64,000 bases of DNA, from NCBI GenBank assembly GCA_012934845.2, contig WNNJ02002473.1:1-64000 (forward strand), in the 5' to 3' direction. Positions within the stretch are counted from its first letter, which is position 1. The number at the start of each line of letters is the position of its first letter. The DNA is from Pomphorhynchus laevis. Taxonomy: Eukaryota; Acanthocephala; Palaeacanthocephala; Echinorhynchida; Pomphorhynchidae. Under the pieces are notes generated by a model. That model ran no database searches. It saw only the letters and a program-made list of their open reading frames with translations, and was not told the DNA's origin. This document shows, one piece after another, positions 35,021 to 46,741 of this stretch. Both the position numbers and the translations under genes were made by a program.

Positions 35021-36215
35021 TAATAATATTTATAATAAAAAATATAGATGAAAAAAAAATTAATATTATTATTAATATTTTGTAAATATATTGAATGTAA
35101 ATTGAATTAGTGCCGTATATGAATTATAAAAATAAAATTGTAAAAAATGTAATAATAAAAATTAAAATATAAAAATTAAAATAATTAAATTAATAAATAA
35201 ATAATAATATTGTTATTATTTAATAATATTATTATTGAATATTAATATTTAAAAAATTAAAATTAAACGTTACTAATATGCATTCGCTAACAATCATATC
35301 ACGTTTAAGTTCTATATTTTGAATTATCGAAAACGGACATTTGCTCTGCAAAAGTCTGTCAAACATATTTATGAACACTACAGTATTAAAGAATAAATGG
35401 AAATTTTATTTTTTATTTTAAAAAGTTTCTCATTTTTATTTAAAAATGAATTGAAATTGTATAAAAATTGATGTTTCTCGGTTCATATATTTTAATCAAA
35501 GTTGAAAGTATAAATGTATTCATAGCAAAAGAAAATATCTGAATATTGTATTTGGTATATAAATATCTAGTATATCTTACATTAGATATACATTTGCTAT
35601 TGAGTATTTTAAGATGTAAAGATTCTACACTCCGTAATTTGGTTCAAATTACAGTACACAATGTGTTAAAGAAATGAAACATTTTGAGAAAGTATCTAGC
35701 GATTATTTACAGTAAATTTGACCAGCTATAATTTCCTCTAATTTTTACTAAATTATATTTAATTAATATTATCAATTTAAAAAAAAACGTCAAAACATTT
35801 ACCCGAAAAAGAGTAAAATAAAATATCTTTCATTTAAAACATTTTTTCATGTTAAATTTACATCGTTGTTTTAATTTCCAAAAAAAAAACTTTTAGTTGC
35901 ACAACGACGATCTCAAAATACATAAATATTAACTTGAATTAATTATTCGTATTATAAATCAATGATTATAGGCTAAGTGTATCAAGTGTAAATTAGAAAA
36001 ATAATATAAAAATTGGATTTCTTCTGAATATTTTATGAAGATAAATAAATTTACAAACCATACAAAATATAATTTACATATCAATGGATGCATAGCAAAA
36101 AATGATCTTCGGCATACCACATCTTTAAATATAAAATCACTAATCATTTAAATAATTGATAAAAAAAAACAAATATTTTAAATATATTTCCGGTTTAATA
36201 TATCGCTTAATGTCT

Positions 36216-36269
36216 CTTTATTCAATGCTGTAACCAAACTTCACTGTTTGGTTACAGCATTGAATAAAG
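36216..36269. repeat. 24-bp perfect inverted repeat
   Basis: ctttattcaatgctgtaac plus caaac and its exact complement, separated by six bases (ttcact). It could form a strong hairpin. No T-run or gene end adjoins it. Confidence 0.6.
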
Positions 36270-37059
36270 CACCGTTAAAGATTAACGGCACCGTTAAAAA
36301 TTAAATGTCATTGAATTTGAAAGGAATTATGGAATCATTTAATTTGTAAAAAATCTAGTTATTTTGCTTTTGTATTTGAAAATTACATTAGATAGGAACT
36401 TTTCGGTTTAATACATACGCTGTTTTTAAGTCGAATGATATCGTCAACGTTCTTCACCAAATTGATTACGGCCATGTCATGAAGATTTCATCCTTTGTTA
36501 CAACATCTACACACAAATAGTTCAGTGGCTTTAAAAATATCAACAACAATAACTATATCAAACATTTACGAAAATAGAGAATGCAAAAAGAATCGTTTTA
36601 CAAATAGGTATGCACTTTTAAACTAAATATATTCAAAGCAGAATAGGCAAACTACTTTCCAAGCGCCGACGCAGCTACAATGAATGTTCTTTTTTGAAAC
36701 GTCATATGAATATTTTTACACGATGAAATTTGTTGACTCGTTTATTATGTAGACTCGTTTAATATGTAGACTCGTTTACCGTAGAAAATACAGCATATGA
36801 AATTTTAAAAAATAAAAATATAACATTTTATGTTTAGTGTAATACGACATTTATAATTGGTAAATTAATCAAATTTTAACAACATTCATCTCGATTAAAT
36901 GTATACATCACTCATCTGAAAACATATTTTCTGTTTTAAATGAAGCATAAATTAAGCAAATAAAGGTGTCAATAAAACTAAACGTTAAAACTATAGCTCA
37001 CGGGATACAAAATGTCAGAGATATTGGGAAGGTGTGGCATTCCAAATATGACAAAATAT

Positions 37060-37205
37060 GTAAATATTTTGTCTTATTGACTTTTGTCAAAATATCCCAC
37101 TTTTGACATTTGTCGAAATATCCCACTTTTGACAGAATATCCTACTCTGTCAAAAGTGGGATATTCAATCCCACATTTGACAGAGTGGGATTGAATATTT
37201 GACCT
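37060..37205. repeat. Clustered direct and inverted short repeats
   Basis: Several copies of atatcccacttttgaca in direct and inverted order (37090-37160), then a second inverted pair around caatcccacatttgacag. It looks like a rearranged hairpin. Confidence 0.5.
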
Positions 37206-38002
37206 TTCTAGGTAGTCCAAAGAATCGTGGTAGCTTGCGAGGAGAGATATGAATTAAATCGAGTCAGACTCGCATTTACAAAAGACAGAAAAGAGTCGTA
37301 TAGCTGTCTGGAAGAAAGCCACTCTGATTGGATCAAAGTGGAATATCCTTCTCAGCAACGTTTATTCCTCAACTCGCCTACTGAGTAGGTCGTGTGAGAT
37401 AGACAGTTGTTAGTGCGACTGTTCAATACATACGGGCTAATCAAATTTTAGCAAAAACTACTTTCATTTCAATTAAATGCATCATCATTCATCTGATAAA
37501 ATTATTTTTTCTTTTAAATGAAACAAATTAAGCAAATAAATGTGTTCTGCGTTTTGATTTTCATCAATTGATTTAAGCTACAAGCAACCATAGGACAACG
37601 CCGTAAAATATTTAACTAAATTACATTATCCTTACATTAGAAAAGCCCACAAATATATGTTGCAACAAAATAAAAACAGATTAAACAGTTTAACAGATCA
37701 GTTTTAATCTGTTAAACAGGTTAAAACAGTTTAACAGATTAAACACACAATTTCACTGGTTAAAAAATTGTCTAATTCTTAATACTTACTATATACAATT
37801 GATCCACCAAGACAAGAACGATCCTACATTGGTAAACTGTATTTGCAAGACTTCGTTACAATAAAGACACGAGCTACTAGAGAAATGCAAAGAATATAGG
37901 ACGTATACTTCCAGTTTACTTCAAATAAATTCAATCAAGTATGGTTGGTACTCGTTTATAATCAAGACATCTAATTCGGAAAATTAATGGGACGCAAGAA
38001 GC

Positions 38003-38882
38003 ATGCTGTTGATAAACCAAAATAATATTAGCATCTTGATGAAGAATGTGATTTTCCGAAATGTCAAGTATGGACGAGCGTTTTATTTCCAGCTGCTAAC
38101 GCAAAGAATTTACTACGCAAAATTTGTGTGCGGCAGAAAAAGTGCACACATCTGTTTTTGTGGGAACGAACTTTACCAATTCAATTGCTACAAACAGCCA
38201 AAGTACAGAACCGATTATTGCAGATGACATGACTCAAATTTAGTTGTATATGCTTGATCTAGTAAATAATAGAGACAGTCGAAAACGTTCATTCAAGAGT
38301 GTGAGCTTCGATAACGATCAATTCTTGACGGAGCTTGAGTTACAATCAGTCATGCAAAGTGTTTCGTTACTGTGAGAATCAGGTACGGAAGTGTCCACTG
38401 GCCAAAACAAAAGACGAAAAGCGGTCAATGTAAGCAACATTTTTGCTCCTGAATCAGCGATGCCGAATCGTGTTTCCGCTCCAAGATGGAAGCATTCATT
38501 CCTGGTCGGAAGCAAAAATTACTTGTTGAATTCATACAACTCCCACTCGGATGGACAAATTAAATCCCATCCTTCTTAAAGACAGAACGACCCAAGGTCT
38601 ATTATCATTCTTCATTCATATGAAGTACATGTTCCTCTAGAACAAATTGGCGATGATGTGGAAGTCGGAAGTGAGATACATAAAGTAGGTTACGTCAATA
38701 GAAAAAAGGTTTCTGAGATATGCACTAGTTATGTTATAAATGAAAACTATCAAACTCGCACCACTCGAAGAGGCAAGAATCCTGCTAAGTTAATGTACAA
38801 ACTCGTGTTGACGATGCCGTCAACTCAACCCGCTCGATCTTATCAGATATTTTCGTATAAGGTAACAGGATATTGTGAGTAG
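38003..38882 (+). other. Possible ORF1 region of the adjoining LINE
   Basis: Three short open frames (38003-38227, 38391-38579, 38658-38882) lie in moderately GC-rich DNA that leads into the endonuclease fragment. No zinc knuckle or known domain is visible. They may be ORF1 remnants, or chance. Confidence 0.25.
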
Positions 38883-38899
38883 GCTGAATGTTTAGAGCT

Positions 38900-39660
38900 T
38901 ATTCCAGATTGGTAAAATATCGACGGATGTATGTTCACGATTACTAAAGGTAGTTTTAGCCACAGAGGAGAATGGAAGAAATGTGCTAGCAAGAGGTTTT
39001 CGATTAAAAGGTAAGATGGCCAAAATACTCAAAGATCTTTCAGTTGAGTAACGACTACTGCTTAAACGTGTACGTATTGATTTGTCGTCCAGAATAGACA
39101 AAAGGAAAAGTAATTTAACGATATAAAATTTCGTGTAGTGCGTCGAAGACCATTCGTGAGGTGGAAAGAGATGATCATGTCTCAGAGGGTGGCTCAGGTT
39201 AGGTGAGCTAGTATATTTTGATGTGGCGCCATAAGCAAACCTGAAAAGTAGTGCCACTTCCATTAAATTTGCATACACAAACATAAGAAGCAATCTATCT
39301 GAATTGGATGAGCTTACAATTTGGGTAACCATACACAAACCGGTGATTATAACACTTACGGAGATTTGGCTGCATGACGATATATCGGACTGTGTGATGG
39401 GTAGTCCAAGATATGGCTTATACCGGGCCGATAGAGTTTCTCGAATGAGCGGCGGAGTCACTCTTTATGTCAAAACAAACTTACTGATTACTTCGGTAGT
39501 CAAATCTGTAAATGTAGTGGGAACATGCGAGTTTCTGTCAGTCGGATTGCGGCACCACCCGCTTTGCCATTCATTTGAAACCTCGCTCTATTTAGGTGCA
39601 ATGTTAAAGATACATGTGATTCACTTCAAACCATCAATATCAAGGAATTTAAAAACTTGA
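38900..39660 (+). mobile_element. CR1/Jockey-like LINE fragment, endonuclease domain
   Basis: From 39265 the frame reads KFAYTNIRSNLSELDEL, then IITLTEIWLHDDISD, then YRADRVSRMSGGVTLYVK. These are the first blocks of an APE-type endonuclease: Asn of TNIRS, Glu of TEIW, and the GGV-LYVK strand. The rest of the endonuclease and the RT are absent, so the copy is truncated. The upstream stretch 38003-38890 may be its ORF1 but carries no motif I know. Confidence 0.65.
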
Positions 39661-40059
39661 TATCGGATGTCATAAACCCATCATATTTGCCATTTCGAAG
39701 TGTGTTGACAACCGCAATGAATTTTCCAAGTTTATGTTGTCCTTTGTCGGTGAACGATTCCATGTTCATTAGTCAAAGGAAGCCACATGCACTGTTTTAA
39801 CGAAGCTCGTTATAACATTCTTCCGACAATCAACTATATTTCAATGTTGGTCAACATAGACCCTATATTGACGATTTGAGTATTTATGATTTCTAATATG
39901 AAATATTTACTGAAATAGCTCCTCTAATATAGCTACAAAGATATAGATGGATTTAATTAGGTATATTAATAAAGGTGTGTTGTATTTATTAGTTTACTTG
40001 GATTCATTACTATCTTAATGATAAAAGATTTAAAGAAGTGGAATTCGATTTTTACTTCA

Positions 40060-40101
40060 AAAACGTTACAACGTTTCGACGGGTACTCCCGTCATCATCA
40101 G
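40060..40101 (-). ncRNA. Hammerhead ribozyme-like motif, minus strand
   Basis: On the minus strand: CTGATGA (40101-40095), one extra U, a 6-bp stem GACGGG/CCCGTC with loop AGTA, GAAA (40077-40074), then ACGT-TGTA-ACGT as stem III and GTT as cleavage triplet. No stem I is visible nearby. The extra nucleotide and missing stem I make activity uncertain. Penelope-like elements are known to carry minimal hammerheads of this style. Confidence 0.4.
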
Positions 40102-40429
40102 ATAGATCAACTCTAGTACATCAACTATATTGATGAAAAGAACGCGTGAACACTTTGCTCAATACTTATTAATTAGAATTGCTATGCAATGTCTCGAATG
40201 ATATTAAAATGATCTACTTTATATGTTCTCATATCATACAATTGAGTTTATCGATAAAAATTATCAATAAATATCTCGTTTATGTTTTTCAAGTTAAATC
40301 GTGATGACTCAAAACATTTATTTTGATAAGTTATCTCATTAATATGTTGTACATACAATTCTTAAAATATGTTAATATGTGTAAGCAGACTCCATTGATT
40401 TTTTTAATTTTCGATTTGTTCAATATGTT

Positions 40430-41040
40430 TATATTATTATTTATACTTCAGTCTTTAGCCAGATGGCTGTTTTGATCGCTTACAGATAAAAATGAAAAAC
40501 AGAAAAAATCAAAATAGAAATAAGCACAAAGATAAGATAAAAATATAGATTAGTAATCTTCGTCGCAGAAAAGATTAACATCACGGGTAGTTTACCAGCC
40601 AAGGAATACGTTCGCAACTCATCCAACGCATAAGCTGTACTTTGAATGATTTAGCATCAGATATGTCCATGATGTTATCAGAAAGACTAGTCCACGCCTT
40701 GATCGCTCGATGTGAAAGTCGGAAATCGAGAAGAGCATCTACCGTGACTCAAAATTACCACTTTTGGAATGGCCTCTACTTCCCATTCTCTTATTAAACA
40801 CCATACAATCCGAAGGATGCGCATCAAATTGATGAACAATACGATGCATAGCCAGGATATCATAGATTATCAACCTCTCGCGTACATGGGAACCTCTTCG
40901 TAAAGCATACCTCTTCGCTTTACGAAGAGGTATGCTCTCCAAATCGTCAATTTCTTTACGCGTACAAGGAAAGACTGCCGGAGAAACATATTCAATCACC
41001 GGTCTCATCAGCGCATTGTACAAATCAAAAGCGCAGTGAT
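40430..41040 (-). mobile_element. CR1-like LINE, downstream part (RT thumb and 3' end)
   Basis: It starts with DLYNALMRPVIEYVSPAVFP, the LYNALVRPILEYCSPVW block that follows PSCALYL in CR1-like LINEs, then KEIDDLESIPLRKAKRYALR, and in another frame AWTSLSDNIMDIS and VQLMRWMSCERIPWLVNYP at the C-terminus. A small inverted duplication (40896-40934) sits inside. A short tail (gaagtataaataataat) marks the 3' end near 40430. It is dead. Confidence 0.65.
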
Positions 41041-44000
41041 TAAAAGTTTCTTGATTATAACTACTTACATTCGAGATTATTCCTGTCAGTTTCAGGTTTT
41101 TTCTGTTAGTTCCAGATTTTTCCTGTCAATTTCAGATTTTTCCTATTAGTTCCATATTTTTCATGTCAGTTCCAGATTTTTCCTGTCAGTTACGCTGGCT
41201 AAGCTTATGGATTGAGCTAAATCTCTCGATAAAAGATCATGCCTAGAAAAGCTCGATATCAAATACTCGTTGCTGATCACGCATCTTCCACATCGGAATA
41301 CAATGATAGTTATATCAGTTTGGAAGTTGGATGCGATTGTAAATATTGTGACGTATGGACCCTTGTTCGAGTTAAAATATTAGAGCATTCGGTGTATCAA
41401 AGTAAACCGTTTACATGTGGTTTTTGTGCATCAGTAAAACTTTCACAGCAATCCTGCTCCTCACCATCTGTCTCACATACGCCTACTCATACCGATACTA
41501 TTTTTGACGTTTCCCTCGCATCAACACATGACTTCGCATCGTATAATCCCATTATTGAACCTACTCTCTCACACACTCCTCGTTCAACTACAGATAAAAC
41601 TTCCATTCATCTTCATCATCATAACAATGCAAGCGGTAAAGCTGTTCATCTCGTACCTCCTCTTTCCAATTCCTCCCCCATCTAAATACAATTCACAATT
41701 CTTTATTTTCTTCACGTACTCCTTACTCTACCTTCCCCGTATCACTTCTCAATAATTTACATGCTTCCGTCAAAATCATATCCAGTAACATCTCCCATCA
41801 ACCAATTCAACACTCCACTCCTGTCACTCATGCTCCAACCTATATTAATTCTTAATTGAGCAGCCATGTCATTCCCATTTCTACCTGCTCTTCTGCCTCT
41901 GCTCATACCAGCTCTGTCCGTCCACTACTTCCACGTAATCGTTTTCCTTCGCGCGATCGCTGTATTATCATATCTAACTTAAAGCTTCCCGAATCTGCTT
42001 CTCCAATCTCGCCTCAATGCTGACGTATCTGCTTTCAGGTTTTTAATATCGCTTCTGTATCTTTTATCCGTCTAAAAAATTCAACAAATCCAATCATCAC
42101 AGTCCTCCACTCCTAGAAATAGTCTTCCGACATAGTTCACATGCCCCTTTGGTACTCTCCCAACGTTTTAAACTTTTTTACCACTTCATCTACTTGTCGT
42201 GTATTTACTGACCGCTCCCGTTCTGATATTGCACAGCTCAATTTAGGTCGCATTGAGTAACATCAACGTGAAGCAAACGGCGAGTCATCCTTATCAATCC
42301 GTCAAATCAAATGAAAAGTTTCACTTTAAACACATGAGGCCAAAAGTCCGATGGCGTCCCGTCTCTCTCCCTGTCTTCTTTGCTAGTCGATATCGCTCCT
42401 GAGCATACTTGTTGTTTTAGTTTTTTCCACACTCGCTCTATTCTTCTTAAAGCTGATCTGATCCTTGATATCTTCGATCAATTATCTATTGATATTCTCA
42501 GCATTATCGGGTCATGCCACTATGACTCTGACGATCTCTCTATTCGTCGTCTATATAGCTCTAGCTGTTCACCAGTTGAATTAGCTCGTCAAATTGCCTC
42601 TCTGCAATTGAGAGGCAATTGCAGAGAATTGTCTGCAATTGTCTGCGATTGTCCCTCCCACATCTACTGCTTCTAACCATGGTGGTATTGTTGCCATTGC
42701 TCGACATCCAAACGTCTCTACGTAAAATTAACGGCAGCATTAGGTACACTTCGTTTGAATTACTCCTATACAGATTACCAACAACTTTCCCTATGGAATT
42801 TGTAATTGTATACCATTCAGGCTAAGCTACTACTCCCTCACGTATGTTCTTTAACGACCTTGCAGATTTTCTTTCTCATTGTTTATTGTCTTATACTCCT
42901 TTTTTTCTCTGTGACTTTAACATTCGTCTTAATCGCCCCGTTGACTCTAACTCCATCACTCTAACTAATCGTTTTTCTGATTTTAACTATAAATTACTTT
43001 CAACAATCCCCACTCATATTCTCGGTGGTGCTCTTGGCATCATTACTGTTCCCAACTGCTTCAATGACTATACCTCCGTGTCAATTACTGATCCCGGTTT
43101 GTCTGATCATGTCCTTGTCACTCTTACACTTACTCGTCCTTATACTCCTTCTCCGCCTCCAACATTAGCTACTTCAAGTCAACCCTGGAAACTTCTCGAT
43201 ATCCCTATTCTATGCGCAGCCTTACTCAATTCGTCACTCCTTTCACTTCCACTAAACTATTTTTCCCCCGATGTTCTCTGCATTCTGATTGATTATGAAC
43301 TTACGACTATCCTCAATCACCTTTTGTATATTCGGCCCCGACAATTTTAAGCGCTTGCACCATGCTCTCTGGTTCGCTTCTGACTGTAGTCTTTCTAAGC
43401 GTCGACTACGTCACTCTTTTAATGTGTATACTGATGAAGTTTATTGTGTTATTCTGCCATTACCTAACAAAACCTCTCCTACTGAACCAATTCTCACTCA
43501 CTTGCTTAAAAATGTCTGCTCATCTATATCACTCTTCCAAACCACATTATTTAACTTGCCTATCAGCACATTTCCTTCCAACTGAAAATGCGCCACTGTT
43601 CGCCCTCTCCTTAAAAAGCAATCCCTCAACCCCTCACTACCATATTCGTGAAGCCCTTTCTCACTTCTTCCAACTCTCTCTAAACTCCCTGAGCGGCTTG
43701 TTCTCAAGAAAGTTAATGCATATCTATATTCCTCCAACTTGTTTCCTCCCTTCCTAGCTGCTTTTTGCTCTAATCACACTACTGAAATTGCATGTCTTTA
43801 AGTTTATAACGACTTACTCATCTCGCGCGATCGAACATTATGTAGTGTCATAGTTTCTCTTAATCTTTCATCTGCTTTAACATCGTCGATCACTCGATTT
43901 TTCTCCATCGTCTTCGTCATGATTATTACCTTCTCTTTACCATTGTAGCTTGGTTTTCTTCATATCTATCAAACCGTACTTTTCGCGTTTGTTCTAACTC

Positions 44001-45043
44001 TTCTCTTTGGGCCTAATACAAGGCTCCGTATTAGGCCCTTTGCTTTTCTCTCTCTTCTTCTCGGTGATTTGTCCTCTATTTCTCATACATTTAACTTCCA
44101 TGTTATGCAAAACGATGATGGCATTCTCATATATGCTCATGCACCTGATTATTGTATTCATGATCTTAGTGCCTTTGCTTCCAACTGTCTTGCCTCAATT
44201 TTCAATAATATTTCTTCTCTTCGTCATACTATGAATCCTAAAAAATCCAAAATAATGTGGATCCTTCCTCGACGCCATGGCTTTCAACCTCCCTCTGTAT
44301 CATTAAATTAAACAATTCTTCCTATCGTTATTAATCTCGTGTTTCTAGGCTTTCATTTCGACAACCGATTTTCACTTAAACCTTTCGTTAGAGATAAAGT
44401 ACGCTCATCTACCTTGATACTCCTCAACCTCCGTCAAGTTCGTAGATTGATCGATTTCCCTTCTTGTATGACTCTCATATCATCTCTCCTTTTTTCTAGA
44501 CTCGATTATTGTCTTAGTCTATTTTCCAACTCACCTAAATCCACTCTTCTTCCCCTACAACGCAACGTCAACGCAGCTGTCCGAATTCTCCTCCGTCTTC
44601 GTCGTTTTGATCATACATCCTACCATCTTGCTTCTCTCGATTTGCCTACCATTTATTGTCGTGTTCAAATTCGTCTTATTCTCATTGCTTTCCGCCTTGT
44701 AACTTTTCATACCCCTTCATTTCTCAACCTTCCTTTTCTTAATAATTCTCGTTTTGTTTACTGTTCCTTGCTTTCTCGTAATTCCCTTCTTTTACATGTA
44801 TCAAACTACTCTACCTATTTTGGCTTCCGCTTCTTCCTTGTGGCTGCTCCTCTCTCGTGGAATCATCTACCCATTCATATACGCCAATCAACATCAATGT
44901 GCCATGTTTCAAACGCCAAATCCCATCTCATTTAAACAATTTAACTAATTTATCTGTATGACTTTTGCTGTGGCTTTTTTAGTTAGTGTACTTGTAAGCG
45001 TGCAGCTGGTACGCATTTGCCACTTCAAATAAATTATTATTGT
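41036..45043 (+). mobile_element. L2-like LINE, nearly full length, many breaks
   Basis: Parts in order: a 20-bp tandem block (41080-41191); ORF1 from ATG 41239 with CDCKYC and FTCGFCASVK, the Cys pairs of L2 ORF1; an endonuclease from about 42410 (FFHTRSILLKADLILDIFDQ, later FFLCDFN and GLSDHVLVTL); and RT from about 43600 (RPLLKKQSLNPSLPYSYRE, IQGSVLGPLLFSLF, QNDDGILIY in place of FADD, then LGFHFDNRFSLKPFVRDK and SSLLFSRLDYCLSLFSNSPK) to about 44940. Many frameshifts and stops show it is dead and old. The C-rich plus strand makes it obvious. It is inserted into the minus-strand CR1-like LINE. Confidence 0.75.
41080..41191 (+). repeat. 20-bp tandem repeat in LINE 5' region
   Basis: Five and a half units of TTCCTGTCAGTTCCAGATTT with point changes, directly before ORF1 of the L2-like LINE. 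Monomeric 5' UTR repeats like this can hold promoter activity in LINEs (inference). Confidence 0.7.
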
Positions 45044-45650
45044 TAAATACAGAGCACAAGACGGAATTAACTTTCTAAAACAGTTTTTAATAATATAACA
45101 CACTTTCCGAGATGTGTTACAAATTCTATCAGTGTTCGCGCGTGTCTTTACATTCGTTTGCACCGTTAAATCAAGATCTTTGTTTGTCGCAGTATTCGTA
45201 ATGATCTCGTCACCGAGATAATTAATATTTATGGCACACGTAGCTACGACCGAACCACACATAAACACTGTTTTGTGTTTAAATTAACCCATGTTGTTAT
45301 AGGCCGACGATGAACAAAATTTCAACATGTCCTGAAAAGCTTCACGATCTTCGAGATTCTTAATCACCTTTCACATTGTTATGTAATCGGAAAATGCAAG
45401 AATCTTACAACTTTTTAGTGAGTTTTAATAGCTGATTGACAAATATATTAAATAACAATGAGCCTAGAACAGATCCCTGGTGGACTCCGGTAGTATAAGT
45501 CCGAAATGAAGACACACGCCATCCGACTCGAACAATAAATGATATAATGTGGAGAAAATCGCTGATCCAGTAAAGAATTATTTTCCAGAATTGGTTGAAT
45601 TTGGTCGAATTTGTCAATTTATCTTGAGCTGAAATTTATCAAAAGCTGAA
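45020..45650 (-). mobile_element. CR1-like LINE, upstream part (RT palm)
   Basis: Reading down the minus strand: ILYWISDFLHI then RVSSFRTYTTGVHQGSVLGS (motif B region), SCKILAFSDYITM (active-site block; catalytic YADD is now FSDY), INYLGDEI, TNKDLDLTV and KLIPSCALYL. A few in-frame stops interrupt it. The order and spacing are those of CR1/Jockey reverse transcriptases. The continuation of this copy is at 41040-40430, beyond an inserted L2-like LINE. Confidence 0.65.
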
Positions 45651-45852
45651 ATTCAAACTGTTTTCAAATACAAACTGGTAAGGTGCTAAGCCAAACCGAA
45701 ACTCAATTTGAAGGAGCGTGCTAACCAGCAGTGTTGGTCGTCAAATCCATATGACCAAGAACTTATTGTAGGCGATCCGTAAAGTCGAGTGTAGTTATTT
45801 TCCTTATGAGATGTGAAACCGTTGCTTGAAGATAATCGAGTTCGCCCCCAAT

Positions 45853-46125
45853 TTATTCGGACTTATAGGTGTCCCACAGAAGTTGTGAACATTCGAACTC
45901 AATCCTACCAATGAACGACGGGTCATCTACGTCTAAACCTCCGAGACCGATTGGAGTAGAAAGAATTGTAAACAAGTCACTGTCTAGGGTTTGTCTGTTT
46001 ATTTTCTGTAGAAGCTTGTTCTGGAGATTTTCTCTCATTTCAGTCAGCAGGGGCGGGTCATAATTAATCATCCTCAGAAAGTATCTCCATTGATGGCCTA
46101 TAGTAATAATAGTTAACCGTAACAT
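45853..46125 (-). mobile_element. Fragment of an endonuclease-bearing LINE (RT thumb)
   Basis: The frame ends TPIGLGGLDVDDPSFIGRIE then FECSQLLWD. This corresponds to TLRDGGIGVKDP...QEYNASR of the LINE at 31972-34926, the post-RT block of that group. Only this block is present. Confidence 0.5.
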
Positions 46126-46249
46126 AATTTGGTCTTTATGAAATAATTTTTATTTTTTACATTTTATTTTTGTTATTTAAATTATTCATAATAATATATA
46201 ATTCAAAAAATAAATAAAATTGCTTCTGATATTGGAGATAGCAACTAAT

Positions 46250-46530
46250 TAAAAATGGTTCAGCTCATCTAAGTCTTCAGGCATTCTCCCTTTTTCACAG
46301 TGACCAAAGCGCTCACGGCGTTTCCACGCTGCACGGCCAAGCTAATCTTTTGAAATAGGTAGGACGTTAAACGAGGGTATCCTGTCATTCTCTTGATGCA
46401 GCGTTCAATATCTCGACTGAGAGAGTGCGGACTCGCTCAGCTCTCCATAGGTTTCAATTCCTATGGGTATGAAATAATGTGATTGGGATAGGTCGCGGTA
46501 TTTATGTCGCTTCCGTTCTTCTGTCGCTGT
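46250..46530 (-). mobile_element. Fragment of an endonuclease-bearing LINE (C-terminus)
   Basis: In two adjoining frames: EERKRHKYRDLSQSHYFIPI, GIETYGELSE, RCIKRMTGYPRLTSYLFQ, and ISLAVQRGNAVSALVTV. FIPIxIETxG followed by QKISLAVQRGNA is the usual C-terminal signature of one animal retroelement group (memory). It has at least one frameshift. It lies upstream of the thumb fragment in the wrong order for one element. Confidence 0.5.
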
Positions 46531-46639
46531 GGCTCCTCCTCCTGAGACAAATCATTGTAAATTGCAAAATAAAAAGTTTAATTTGGCGATAAAAATTTTG
46601 TTCAGTCTGATTCAATAGTGTCAGAGTATTTTTAAACTT

Positions 46640-46741
46640 GTATACTAATTGTATATATTCATGGGCATCTGCTTCATTTGATTTCGATTGCTTTTTATAA
46701 GTAGCAGTCAATATACCCAGTTTCGTTTTTATCTTTAGGAT
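46640..46741 (-). CDS. Possible short exon, unknown
   Basis: Acceptor ttattag and donor ATTA|gtatac enclose an open frame, ILKIKTKLGILTATYKKQSK then NEADAHEYIQL. It looks protein-like against the AT-rich background. It may belong to the RS gene or be part of a retroelement; the phase does not fit the exon at 49376 directly. Confidence 0.2.

Larger units (their letters stand above)
35021..38002. other. AT-rich spacer with hairpins
   Basis: Holds the 24-bp inverted repeat (36216) and the clustered short repeats (37060-37205). A GC-richer stretch at 37200-37420 has no frame I trust. Confidence 0.4.

Noticed and set aside
36030-36141. Possible minus-strand exon (DFIFKDVVCRRSFFAMHPLI)
   Set aside because: Has an AG acceptor and a weak GT donor, but matches no part of HEATR5 that I recall and has no phase partner.
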